Assembly: GCA_009617715.1 (NCBI GenBank)
Contig: VTFK01000010.1
Coordinates: forward strand, 1,612,001-1,676,000
DNA length: 64,000 bases
Direction of reading: 5' to 3'
DNA from: Plectrocnemia conspersa
Lineage: Eukaryota > Arthropoda > Insecta > Trichoptera > Polycentropodidae
Shown here: positions 36,801 through 48,510 of the stretch, piece after piece
Layout of the letters: each line of letters begins with the position of its first letter
Position numbering within the stretch: position 1 is the stretch's first letter
The notes under the pieces: generated by a model
What the model was told of the DNA's origin: nothing
The model's input: only the letters and a program-made list of their open reading frames with translations
The model's database searches: none
Program-made: the position numbers and the translations under genes

Positions 36801-37035
36801 CAATATAATATGAAGAATGGGACCAGACAAAAGCATTCGTTACGTCTAGAAAAAAATGGTATCACATAAATAACACGCAATTATTTTTCAACGCATTTAA
36901 AAAAATATTTCTTTGTTGTGAAACGGTCACGGGAAACGATATATCACCAGAAGACAAATATCACTGTAAGGCCACAATATTCCCGTTCCACAATTCGACC
37001 TCGAAAAGATGTCCGTCAAGTAAATGTAATTTTTT
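33841..37035. other. Gene-free stretch with islands
   Basis: No gene is seen. GC-richer islands lie at about 34040-34360, 35050-35160, 35440-35925 and 36330-36600. The sequence at 34960-35130 is purine-rich and can be read as a Lys/Arg-rich peptide with stops. I could not link it to a family. Minus frames at 34751-35026 and 36294-36880 are hydrophobic or low-complexity and unconvincing. Confidence 0.5.
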
Positions 37036-37039
37036 AGAG

Positions 37040-37450
37040 GCGTATACATATTTCGTTGTTCTAAGAAACGACTGCAACAACTGGCTGGATGATCGCTTCA
37101 TGATTGTGATTCGTCAGCAACCTTTGCAACCCTTAATACTTAAGGCTGTTCTCCAATGAGGAGAGGGCAAATACAGCAGACGTTCAGACACGCAGACAGA
37201 CGGCCATCACTAGAGAAGGACTCCACCAGACACGACTGCAGCAGAGGTACCAACCTACACTACACAGTCGCTGCTTCACCTACATGGCCTCTGAGGATCT
37301 TCCACTGACATCATCCTTCCACTAGCTTCTCCACCAGCACTCGGAGAGTAACAATCTCGCCCATCAAAGTGATTCGCAATATATGTAATTTCAACTAATA
37401 TATTATAACCAGCTTTCAACGACTTTTTGGCTGCGAATTCACACCCCTTA
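37040..37450 (+). repeat. Unclassified dispersed repeat, copy 2 (inverted relative to 9.7 kb)
   Basis: In the plus orientation, anchors in order are TTCTAAGAAACGACTGCA, AACTGGCTGGAT, GTCAGCAACCTTTGCAACCC, TACTTAAGGCTG, CACCTACATGGCCTCTGAGG, CACTGACATCATCCTTCCAC, ATCTCGCCCATC and TTTTTGGCTGCGAATTCACA. Reverse-complementing 9690-10115 gives the same series. Copy 2 carries a ~16-bp extra block after the CTGAC anchor (near 37094-37113). It is not coding in any shared frame. The family is unknown to me; about 400 bp of it is visible in each copy. Confidence 0.65.
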
Positions 37451-40310
37451 GGGTTAGAAAACCATAAAGTTTCATAAATCTACTCTTTTTCATCTTTATA
37501 TTTTGAATGAAAGCTTAGAGTGAAAATTACCGCTGTTACTCAATACCATGTAAGCATAAGTTACTACTGATCTAATTTGCTGTTTATATACTCGATGGCT
37601 ACATAACCATAAATGTATACATATTTAATAATGTACTTTTTATTTATTAAGTATGATCTATCAAATATACAAAAGTTTAAATTAAACTAACTTTGGCGAA
37701 ACCTAGTATTTTCTTTCTCAAATAATAACCGAGAAAAACTACCAGTTTAACGATGCTATTAATTTTTCTAAGGTTGGACGACTGTAAATATTTCGCTAGC
37801 CTATATTATACAAATCTGTCTTACCCCACTCTCCTCAATGTAGATAAGTTTGAAAAGCACTTTCATATCATATATAATGCATTATTCAATTTCAAGTTTG
37901 CGGCAAACCACCTATTCAAATCGCAACGCATGTCTCGGTAACACAACGATGGTAGTTTATGTTCAGGAGTCGAAACTTTCCGCTGAACCGAACTCGGAAT
38001 ATATCGATACGAATACATTAACAAATTGCATCTACCATATTGCGTTCAAATATTTATTCGTTTTAATTAAGCCGTTAAACGTCGCTTTCGGTTAGTGGAT
38101 TTATGTTTCGAGAGCACACACGACTGAAACAACTCTCAGTAACAGTAGGTACTGTGCTGAATTAATAGGATAATGTAGTATTTTGCAACGACTCTAGGTC
38201 AACCTAGGGCAACTTATTATTCCCCGTTCGTGGACGCCGTATCTGTTACGGAACTTACACAACGTTCTGTTTATATAACAAACGGAACCGAGGAATTTAT
38301 ACAAATTTGCATTTAGCACAACTTCCCAGCAGGCGTGAAATAATACACCAAGATAGTGTACACATCCCCGGTCGTAAGGCAACTGGGTCCCGCGGACTTA
38401 GAGCAACAACACCGACGAGGGTAGCTTTTTTACGAGCGCCCCTTTCGCCCACAATAGGGACGCAGCCTCTCTTAATAAGCTACCGGAATTATCCTTACGC
38501 TCGTTGCCGGTAAGTGGGAAACGAGCCTAATAATATTTTAAATTAACCCTTTCTAAACTCACTCACTCAAAGCGATAAAAACAAATATAATTTTAATTGT
38601 ATTTTTAATTAATTTGCCCTATGATTATTAACTAATTATACGCATGATGAACCTAATTTTATGTTGCTATAATGTATGAGCAATGTATAATCAGAAAGTA
38701 AAGATACAAGCACAGGAAAAATAAAATCGATTTTTTACTTAGTAGGCAAGACTGCCGTGTTAATGAATAAAATCTTATGTACCATTTTTGTATACATATA
38801 GTCCTTACGTGTTAAGTGCCAACAGAAAAAAATTGTAATAAAATTTATTAGACCACTGATACTGATCGCTTCTCCTGCGCCTAAATAACCACGACATCGA
38901 ATAGACGACAGCTAGTTCTGAAGTATGATGCTTGTGACTCATATTTAATTAAAATTGGAAGATGTCAGATATCTATGTTGCTGATTTGAGATAGCTATGA
39001 AAAATCGTAGAAGATTATGTTCGTGGGTCAGAAGTGAAATTTTCAGATGATCACTTTTGTCGATCGTTAACAAAGGGTAAAAATAACAATAGTCGTTTTG
39101 CAAAGTAGAACGTGTTTTTTTATCGTATCATACTTTGACAGGATAGAAACATATCGTTTTAAAAAAATATTATTGCTAGATGCGTGTAATTAGGTACTGA
39201 ATTATTACGACGTATTTTTATGATCACGTTTTACTTTTTTCAGTAACATGCCAGTTTTATATTTAGCATTTTTTAATTACCCATATAAAAAAACAACATT
39301 TTCACATATAATTCGTTGTAACAACGTTGGTTCTCTGAAATCTCATAGAGACACAACACGCAAATGCTTCATTGTTTAATTTCGCTCGGCGAGCGTGTGT
39401 GTAATTAAATTATTATTTTCAGACATGTGTTTTCGAGGACTGTTCAAATAGAACGTTAGCGTTCCACTCGTGCTGGGTTAAAGCTCGGTTTGCACGTTAA
39501 AAAGACATATTTTACATTGTTTGAACGCCCGTCTGTCTGTCTCGACCTGTTTTGTTGCACGGAGAGAGTAATTCGGATTTAATGACATCTTTACCCGGAA
39601 AACGTATGTTAAATTTTTGCGTCGCATGTGGTCGAGCCTTTTAAAAAACGCCCACGCACAAACGAAAGAAAAAACATTTTTTTCAGATGGATGTTGACAT
39701 ACATAATCTTTCGGGAGACCCTGGCGAAAAAGTTGGTAAAATTCGCAAGCCCCCAGGAGACGGAATACGCTGCGCTCTGGGAAGCGCACTGAATTTAAAT
39801 TGTGAAGTAGAAGTTGAAGAAAAAAACTTGGCAAAACAATAGTTGCGAGTCAAGACGCTCTCCGCTTCCTGGCAGGATTTTAAATTGTGTTATGTAAATC
39901 GACATACGTGGATTTTGCAAAGTTTCATACCAAGGCGCTAGTTTCTGCGAAACAAGAAACAAACTATGAGAGCGACTATGTAATTAATTCATCCTTAAAA
40001 TATAATACTATTATTTAATAATAACACAAAAAATATATTATTATTAAAAATATTAAAAAAGTAATCAACAGAGCAACAAATATTAAATCACTGCTTTGAC
40101 TTCCTGAACGAAATATAAAATTTAACAATCTCAGCATACTACTAAATTTTTTAAGTGCCTAGGCGTTTTATTTGCTTACTTAAATTCAAGTTTGGTCTTG
40201 TAGTAGTCTTCTATTATAGAGATTTGTGGATTATTATAGTCTGGCGTAATATTTTTCGGTATGATTATGGCAATTTTCATTAATTATAGATATTAGAAAT
40301 CTACTACTAA
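37451..40310. other. Gene-free stretch with islands
   Basis: No gene is seen. GC-richer islands lie at about 37870-38120, 38195-38530, 39340-39650 and 39700-39960. The small frames in these islands (38194-38513 on both strands, 39478-39834 minus) lack recognisable motifs and overlap each other in different phases, as chance frames do. Confidence 0.5.
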
Positions 40311-41650
40311 GTATTTTATTATTTATTATTTTATTTTATTTTATTAATTTATTTAGCTTAATAGCTAATCTTTACATCTAACAAATTTAGTAAACATATA
40401 TAAAAATATATAAAAAATACATAACAGAAAGATAAAATAAAAATATACAATAATAAAGTCTGAATATTATAATTTATTTCTATATGTACGAAGGTGTTTT
40501 TTTATTCCATTTATGAAACCCGCTATATTTTTGCTGTTTCGGATTTCTATTGGAAGACTATTATATAAATCAAAACCTCCGTACATAATTCCCCTAGCCG
40601 TACTCGTTTTCTTATACTTAATTATCTTTAAATTTTCTCTATTTCTAGTATTATATTTATGTACATCTTTATTTCTTATTAAATACTTATTAAAATATTT
40701 TGGTAACATATTATTTTTTAACTTATATATAAATACTAAAACATTCATACTCAATATTTCTTGAACATTCAACCATTCTAATCTATCAATCATACTTTTA
40801 CAATTAGTTAATCTATTTTTATTTAAGATTACTCTCATTGCCCTATTTTGTAATTTTTTGCAACATTTGTTTATCTAATTTATTTAACATATTTAACAGT
40901 GTTGCACAATAATTAAAATGGGGCAATATTATACTATTGTAAATTATTTTTTTTTGTATTTATACTTAATATATTTCTTAATCTAGATAATAAACCTATT
41001 TTTCTACTTTTTTTTTTAATATGTAATTACAATGTTCTTTAAAATTTAATTTTGTATCAACAATTACTCCTAAATATTTTATATTATCCACTATTTCTAT
41101 ACTAGAGTTATTTATTACTATTTTGGTACTATTATCTAACACATTTTTTTATAATTAATAAACATACATTTAGTTTTATTCTCATTTAATTTAAGTACAT
41201 TATTCTTTAACCATATTTTTTAATATACTTAATTCATTATTTAAATTATTTACAATTTCTTTAATGTTATCACCTATGCAATACATTAATGTGTCATCCG
41301 CAAATAGATGAATTTTACATTTTTTTCACGTTATTAACTATATCATTAATATACAAAACAAATAACAATGGTCCCAATTTAGACCCTTGTGGTACTCCAT
41401 AAGACACTAATTTCTCTTCAGAATATACATTATTTATTTTAACTTTTTTGTTTTCTTTTATATAAGTAATTATTAAACCATCTTAAAACTATATCACTTA
41501 TACCTATACTCTCCAATTTCCTTTAACATTATTTTTCTGTCTATTGTTTCGAAGGCTCTCTTGAAATCCAAGAAAACTGCTCCAATGATTTTGTTTGTAT
41601 CCTTAGCCAACAAAATTAAGGATAGTATTGAAGCGTACAGATATGTAGTT
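40311..41650 (-). mobile_element. Second LINE family, 5'-truncated and decayed copy
   Basis: Read on the minus strand from about 41650 down to 40311, this is a non-LTR retrotransposon fragment with RT motifs in the right order: AVFLDFKRAFETIDR (motif A) near 41540-41590, GVPQGSKLGPLLFVLYINDI (motif B and following) near 41350-41405, and FADDT (catalytic box) near 41295-41310. Then come LPHFNYCATLLN-like, LQNRAMRVIL-like and YNTRNRENLKI segments. At least three frameshifts separate these parts. The 3' end is a simple AATAAAATAAAATAATA tail at about 40311-40355 rather than pure poly(A). The endonuclease and the first RT motifs are missing. It differs from the 5.8-kb family in sequence and tail type. 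Its last ~120 bp recur at 13.44-13.56 kb. Confidence 0.85.
40467..40838 (-). pseudogene. C-terminal RT domain of the second LINE family
   Basis: The longest intact frame of this element (123 codons from an internal ATG). It begins MRVILNKNRLTNCKSM, with RAMRVIL-type sequence at the junction, followed by a region reading LNVQEILSMNVLVFIYKLKN, then KYNTRNRENLKI and SLPIEIRNSKNIAGF, ending FINGIKKHLRTYRNKL. Such sequence is common at the C-terminus of insect LINE polyproteins. It is joined by frameshift to the catalytic part upstream, so the ATG is not a natural start. Confidence 0.8.
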
Positions 41651-44585
41651 TTATAGTATATATTCGGTTGCGTCGGTCCTTTTTAAAGTCGTCGGTACTC
41701 AAATCGTAGGAAATCGAGCGTATTTCTCAATGGCTGTTAGGTCCGCAGGTACCGCTCGTAAGACTTCAAACGCACGTGTGCCGTGTCTTTTGACTTATGC
41801 TATGTACGCGTCGCTATAGTATAAAAATAAGTGTTAACGTAATATTACTTAATTTTAAATGTCTTAAAAATTTTTGGTGTTTCTTCTTATTAGGCAAGCG
41901 TATTATTATCGGTCTAAATAGTTGTTTATATAATAAAATTATATTTTTATTTATTAAATATCCTATTTAAGGCCTGAGTGAAGTTAAGCTAGGATTCAAA
42001 ATGTATACCCGGGTATTTGGCGCTCGCTCTATTTAATGCAATTCCTTAACAATGGAAACAAGGGTTGTTTGTGTATTATAAAAAATATTGATTAAGTTTT
42101 CTATTGGTTTATCTTGATTTCCCATGATTTAAAAAAATCAAGTTTGGAAAGATTTTTGGATCTTAATTTCACATAATAAAACCGTGTCATAAATGTATAT
42201 CAATAAGTCAATATGTTTGTTGTTGTTGTCCCAATAAAACTACACTACGGGACACCAACTAAAATTATACGCGGTATCAAGCGTTCGTTATTTAGCGAAA
42301 CAACATAGCTTCGACCTTTGGTGTATAAGCGTATTATTTTTATAGGATAATCTTCAGATTATTTTATAAAAATAATACGTACTTTGTTAATTATTGAGAT
42401 TAAAAAATCGACAATTCTCCATTTAGTTACCTAACGAAATAATTATGATTAGTAAATAAAAATAATTCCAATTACTCAAAATGTGTAGCTATATTTTAAA
42501 ATATTAAACTCTATTAATATAAAATACAAAATGCAAGTTCAAATCTATGTTGCTGATTGAATTGAATTAAATAAACTATGGTTCCTAATTTAAATATTAT
42601 TTTTATCACCTGTTTTGTAAAAATAAATTACTTCAAATACATTTTTTACCTGTATCAGTTGAAAGACACGCTTTAAATTATCATATTTAATATCAGAACG
42701 CTTGAATTTTTAAATTGCTACGGTTGAAAATCATGACTGATGTAATTTTATCATTAGCTTAGAAGAGGAAATTATTACAGAATAATTATATTACAAATAA
42801 TAATAATATATAAGAACAGATATTGTCATATGCAATAATAAAGCATTTCAAAACCCACAGTAAAAGTTCTTAATTTGAAATAACCCATTGTTTCTTAGCG
42901 ATATCAGATATATACACACATGCTTATTTTACTATTAAGTTAAATTTTTAACTGCATCAGTATGCAAAACAAAAATCAGGAAGATAATTAGTGTACAACA
43001 AAATTTACGAGACACTAAGCAAAATGGCCGCACGCCTAACGACCATTAGAATAATCCGTGTTGCTTCCAATGAAATTAAAGCACAATGTTATCAAAAGAC
43101 GTTATAAAAAGCCCACTTTACGATCCACAAAACGTCGGAGTAATTTAGCAAACAAAGGTCTCGCACAGGTCTTAATTTGAAGGGGTGTCTCCTTTTATCT
43201 GAAGGCGAGCCTCCGATTTAGTGCCATCTTCTAAAAAGAAAACTGCCTCCGGTGCCCGAGCCTCGGCGATATATCCATTTCTCTGATGGTTATCTCCATG
43301 ATTTGTTCAACATTTTCTCATACCGTCCTTGGCACGGCCAGGATCCGACAAGGAAGCGGCCAAGTTAGTTTCATTTTGTGCTATAAATATATAGGGTTTG
43401 CAACAAAAATATCTAGTTTAATTTACAATATATAATACACATATACAAGGATATATATATTGTACTTATATGATATTAAGTTTTAGAATAATTTTAGTAT
43501 TGATTAAATACTTTATATTTATTATTCATTTTCAAAAAATAATAAATTTTTTTTTTTAAATATGATATTACGTTTTTAAATTATAATTATGGTTGTTTTT
43601 ATTATATTAAGAATAGTTTTATATTATGTTTTTTGCTAGAATAAATAGTTTTATATCCTTTTACAGTTACATATTACTATTTGTGATTCTGCATTAATAT
43701 TTCCAGTTCGAGATTTAAGAATACTTTGATTTAATGATACACAAAATTTGAGATTCAATGTTAATTTATAATTACTTTTTCTGGGAAACATAAACGGAAG
43801 TTTATTATTAAAACATCTCTGAAGTCACTTCACTGAAATTTAATATTGAAGCAATCGTAGTCGCAAAGATGGTATGATAATATCGGATTAGGCAGTGATT
43901 AAATTTATTAAGAATTGATAAAAGGTTAATATAAAAGTAGATTGTTTGAATAGCTTCAAAAAAATCAATTTTTAATTAATAGATTGATTTTTATGTTCCT
44001 GTTAACTTATTTTTTATATGTTCTAAAATGAATTTTATATACATGAATATAAAATCACGTGCATATAAGTTTATGTATTTAAAGTATTAACCTATAGTTT
44101 TTTGTATCCACAAAATCTGTTTTGCATTAAAATTGTGATACTTCTATATTGATTTTAAAGTTATTAAATATGTATTTGATTAAATAAATTCAATCTTAAA
44201 ATTACCAAATAATTTGAAGCTGCCGAAAATTAAAACTCCTACACAAATTATTTGAGTTAAATATAAGGGATGAAGTTAATCGCTAGTTATCATTTATTTT
44301 TAAGCTTTAATGTCATATCTACATAAATATGGCAAATTGTTTAGTTTTGCATTGAACGTGGTTGTATATTATAAATGTTTATTAACCTACACATTCCTTG
44401 ATTTGATAAAATATTTTAATAATAATATAAAACAATATTTGCAGGTCTATAAATTTAAACAACGATTATATAGTGGCTGTTAAACTTTAATAAAGTATAT
44501 TTATTTGTATTTAAAATAAATAAAATAAACGTATATTTTATATGATGAACTGTAGTTTCTCATTATCATTTTAATTAATACGTGA
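41651..44585. other. Gene-free AT-rich stretch
   Basis: No gene is seen. GC-richer islands lie near 41680-41830 and 43010-43390. A strong hairpin at 42330-42379 is listed separately. The rest is A/T-rich without recognisable repeats. Confidence 0.5.
42330..42379. repeat. Near-perfect 24-bp hairpin
   Basis: The arms 42330-42353 and 42356-42379 are complementary over 24 positions, allowing two adjacent G-U pairs (GG opposite TT). The centre is ATCT-TC-AGAT, so the real loop is about four bases. It is AT-rich (GTATTATTTTTATA) and could arise by chance more easily than a GC-rich stem, but 24 paired positions is long. No target duplication or transposon ends were recognised. Confidence 0.7.
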
Positions 44586-44588
44586 TAT

Positions 44589-44726
44589 TAGAAAAATTCA
44601 GGTTAATTTAATCTGTGATAATTAATGATTTGACACGATAAAAATTGAAAAGCCTTATATGAAATTCGAACCTAGGTCTTTCAGGTCAATAGTCAGTGAC
44701 CAACACCACTCGTCTATCATGTTGAT
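44589..44726 (-). mobile_element. tRNA-derived SINE-like element, copy 1
   Basis: On the minus strand, starting near 44726, a tRNA-like head shows box A GATAGACGAGTGG (about 44705-44718) and box B GGTTCGAAT (44664-44672 in plus coordinates). A tail follows containing TTTTTATCGTGTCA and ATCACAGATTAAA. The same head and tail occur at 63359-63517. The ACTTGAAA/ACCTGAAAG segment resembles the anticodon arm of tRNA-Ser, but that assignment is weak. This copy lacks a ~20-bp block present in copy 2. Confidence 0.7.
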
Positions 44727-47117
44727 ATAAAAATTTACTATTTATTTATTATCCTTGAAAATAAGGCATATTTAAAATTAAAAATAATATAATAATTTCC
44801 AATGGTAAAATTTGTATATTATTATTTATCTTCCTTCCGATAAAACAGAATTGCGCCAATTTAATACAGATATTTTGTCCTTCATTATAAAAAGCGTTAT
44901 AAAAAAGTTTACGAAATAACATTTGCAATTTCAGTTATTTTTGTGCCCATCCCTTAAGTATTATAATACAAGATATTGGTTAATAAATTTAATATTGAAC
45001 GCTTCATTATGGCATAAAATGTAAACGTTCGTACATGAGCACGGGTCTCTTTTGGAGGTTTTATGCAGCATAAAATATTTGTCAAATATGTGACGTGAGT
45101 TTATGATCAACTAGGCGGTTGTAAAATGTCTTATACGCCTATTAAAACTTTACATTTTTTATTGCTCGTATACTTTGAGAGCAGATTTAAGGATGAAGAC
45201 TTTAAAAATATATAATATAATGACGGTTTATTGTATAATAAGAGCACTATATGATTTAGTAAATAAGTTGTATATATTGTATTCATAATTATAGTGCGTA
45301 TGTATTTGTATTAACGTCCATGAAATTTTAAAATTAATCAACCTGTTTTTGTCGTTTTCATTTTCGTTTTAATTAGTGGTACTTTTTTGTGACAAGCCCT
45401 CGGGCTATAACAACAACAAAAGGAGGAAATTTCTCATAAATTGTTCGGAGATTTTTGTGAAATTCATATATATCTTAACAATAAATTATACCCACGGTTA
45501 TATGGTTGTAGCGTTAATAATTTTACATTAAAAAAAGCAATTATAACTTTTAACAAATAAGGAACACAATTCGAATAAAGCGTGCCAAAATAAACTAACC
45601 AAAATTATTCAGTTGATTAGTAAAAGTTATGTATCAAAGAATTTTCTAAAATGTATGCTTTTAGTTTAAATTATGACATTTCAGTTTTTTAGACAAAATA
45701 TTGCTAATAGTTTCACGCAATATTTCCCATTCGTTTTTGATGAATATTTTTTTCTTTCCTCTTAGTTGCTTCCTTCTTCTTGTAATTAGTCTTTAGTATT
45801 GACCATTAAAGAAAACTGAGCACTTAGATTTTAAATTATGAAAAGTTGAACACGGGGGGGACATTTTCCTGGTCCTGATTTTTTCCCCGATTTTATTTTG
45901 ATGGGTTGTAAACGTCAGTCAGGGGTGAGTACAGTTGTAGCCTCTTTGTCCTGAGCACCAAGGCTTGATTTTAAATTCTATATTTTGAATCTAGACTTTT
46001 TTTTAAATATGTTAACATTTGCTTTGCTCTCTTTTAAAATATTAAAAACTTTTAGAAACCGTTTCTTTTCATATAAAATTCACATTTAAAATAACAATAT
46101 AACCTAATAAAACAATATATTCTCGATGAATGCCTTTAAGCTATACAAAATTAGACTTTTGATTATCCATTCCGGCGCGTATCGGCGTTTGTGTTCCTTT
46201 TTCTCCGATTCAATATTAGCTCGCGTGGGCCGCAGATCCCTTTGAGGCGAACCGAGGATAATCTGGTGGCTTTTACAAATTCTAAGATGGTTCGTCCTTA
46301 AATTTAATCACGGTTTAAGCTTCTTTTTCCAGCATACCTTTGATATGCGCTTACATAGTAACGCTGTGGATTCCGCCGGCCTTCAGCACAGAGCCCGGAA
46401 CTCAAAACGATGGATTTGATCAATTACCAAGACGACGCAAAATGGATAAGCACAGAGTAACGCGAAAATTTATGCTGCTTGTCTAAAATTATCTCCACAA
46501 CAATTATAATAATTTAAAATTTGCGCGATCAATACATTAAGTCTTGATTTCAAGGATTGGAATCCTATCGATATGATTATATCACTTTTCTCTAAAACAT
46601 GTAGCTATTACTATTAGTTACTTAGTACGATTTTATTTTATATGTGTGTGATATATGGCAAAAACATTCAAGCATCATTATTAATTATTTTTAGTGAAGC
46701 TCGTCGATGACCGAGTTCCAATCGGCGTTGGACCCTTTATGCGGTCTTCCTCTGCCAATATTCGGACCGTTTAAAATGGAGATTTATCCGTGAGGATAGG
46801 CTTTATCTGGTCGCACTTTATCAAACGTCATGTGCTATTTAAAGTACCTCATTTCTGGCACAACCTCTCTAAACCGGTTAAAATCGACGGACGGGTCGCA
46901 ATCCGGCAAAATTTATTTCCCGACAATCGTACCGCAAAGCTAACGCTTTACCCAAAACGAAAATATATTGCCTAGGCGTAGAGAATATTGTTTGTATAAT
47001 TCAATATTTTTACTTATTTCAGATCACTTTGAATGTATCTAAAGAGCATATTTTTAAACTTCCGAAACCCTGAACGTAATGCACCTACTCAATAATTATA
47101 ATATATTAAGATAGTTA
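44727..47117. other. Gene-free stretch with islands
   Basis: No gene is seen. GC-richer islands lie at about 45010-45160, 46170-46480 and 46690-46980. The plus frame 46790-46975 in the last island has no recognisable motif. A G-run (CACGGGGGGGACA) occurs near 45851. Confidence 0.5.
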
Positions 47118-47120
47118 TCA

Positions 47121-47417
47121 AATAAAAAAATCAAGAATACAGTTTCGACCCAAATCATCGCGAGACGTTGATTTCTTCTTAGTTTCTAATCGTAACAAAA
47201 GCATATAGACATTTGATTGAGTTTCGGGTTTGCTGCCATCAAAGCGAATCTCTGCATCGACATCAAGGAGAGGCGTTATTGACCAAGTTATAAGTTGATT
47301 CGATTGCTGAGCCAGGACGCGGCCGTTAACGTCGGCGTATCGATCAAGGAAAAGTTGCTGTTGGTGTGTAGCGTGCAGTTGCAGCTCAAGGGCTTTTCTG
47401 GGTCGATCAGCAAGGGA
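47121..47417 (-). pseudogene. Protein-like open frame without start codon, unknown
   Basis: The minus strand is open for 99 codons between TAA (47418-47420) and TGA (47118-47120), with one ATG only near the end. The predicted peptide has a soluble, mixed composition: a helical Gln/Leu-rich start (ELQLHATHQQQLFLDRYADV), then QQSNQLITWS, then PLLDVDAEIRFDGSKPETQS and VYMLLLRLETKKK. Codon choice is less AT-biased than the surroundings. These traits look more like real or former coding sequence than any other host frame here. No splice acceptor fits the frame upstream and no partner exon was seen. I do not recognise the family. It may be a fossil of a mobile-element gene, a retrocopy fragment, or chance in a GC-rich island. 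Confidence 0.35.
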
Positions 47418-47420
47418 TTA

Positions 47421-48240
47421 ACTACTGAAGTCTCATGATTTGGTAATAAAATATTAACAAAATTTATATTTTTTTCGAGAACACATCGCCGGACTCGCCC
47501 CTTTTTTTATAATGACAAACAAATTTCAATACTTAAGCGGAAAATTTATTTTTATGAAGGTGGGTTCTATTACAAAAAAATGATCGCACATAATCCGGAT
47601 AAAGAGGCGTATCGCGGTGATAAATCAAGCGCTTCGGGGCAAACAAAGACGGGCGACGGGCCAATCGATCGGCGGGGCCTTTGGGCGTCGTTCATTGTTC
47701 ATATCGGCTTTTTATTTGGGCCCTTGCCCCGATTTATAGCGCGTTTCATCAGCGCCTCGAATCGGACCAAATGTGCACCGGGATCTATCTGCACGGCTTC
47801 GAAACGTCGCAAACCCACCGCCCTAAATTACAGTAATGGCTCAATATCAGACTTGTGTTATCATTGGATATGCGTGTTAACGCTATCGTTATATTTATTA
47901 GAATATCGGTTTGTAATTTTAATAGTATAGGCAAAACATACTAATAATAATACTTGTCTTAATTAAGGCTGTGATGCGTTGTAATATCTAGAGATACGAA
48001 GGCAAAGAAACGAAAATTTCAAACAGAAAAAAATCTGATCATATATGATCAATATACACAAAGTCGTATATGTATAATATATTTAAGAATACGTTAATAT
48101 ATATAACAAAAATATAATGCCTGTATATAGATCATGTTTTAAATAGTAGATACAAGAGTCATCATCATTCATTGTATTTTGCATAGGCAAACAACGTTAT
48201 CATTTTTTTTAACAAATTAAAAAAATATTATTTTGAATAA
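47421..48240. other. Gene-free stretch with one strong island
   Basis: A GC-rich island at about 47570-47860 contains GGGCGACGGGCCAATCGATC and TTTATTTGGGCCCTTGCCCC. A 116-codon plus frame (47580-47930) runs through it, but its translation has no domain and ends in AT-rich hydrophobic sequence, so I do not call it a gene. The rest is A/T-rich, with the 16-bp palindrome TGATCATATATGATCA near 48036. Confidence 0.5.
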
Positions 48241-48510
48241 GAAGACGATTCCTAGGTTCGGAATCTATTTTCTTACCGCAATTGCGGCACTTAGACATAT
48301 ATTTAATAGAAAAAGCACGTTAACTACAAAAAAATTAAAATTTAATCTAAATTCAATTAATGAGACTCATTTTAACATATGACTGTCAGACTCATATTAA
48401 CATATGACTGTTTGGTTTAAAGTAAAAAATAATATATAATACACCTTTTTATACTACTAATATAATACCAACAATTCTCTGTCATTTTAATACCAGAAAA
48501 TATTTAGTAG
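48240..48510 (+). pseudogene. Fossil C-terminal RT fragment of the 5.8-kb LINE family
   Basis: The translation matches the C-terminal part of the element at 5.8 kb. AIAALRHIFNRKSTLTTKK (near 48273-48332) aligns with AISALRPIFNRKSALTIKN. LMRLILTYDC-like sequence follows, and IIYNTPFYTTN (near 48430-48462) aligns with KIIYNTPYYTNL. Stops and frameshifts are present and the stretch between CPVW and IIYNTP is largely deleted. A ~24-bp direct duplication (AGACTCAT, A/T, TTAACATATGACTGT) occurs at about 48362-48410. Confidence 0.75.

Noticed and set aside
47580..47930. 116-codon plus-strand frame as a gene
   Set aside because: It coincides with a GC-rich island where stops are rare by composition, no motif is seen and the C-terminal third is AT-rich hydrophobic filler.
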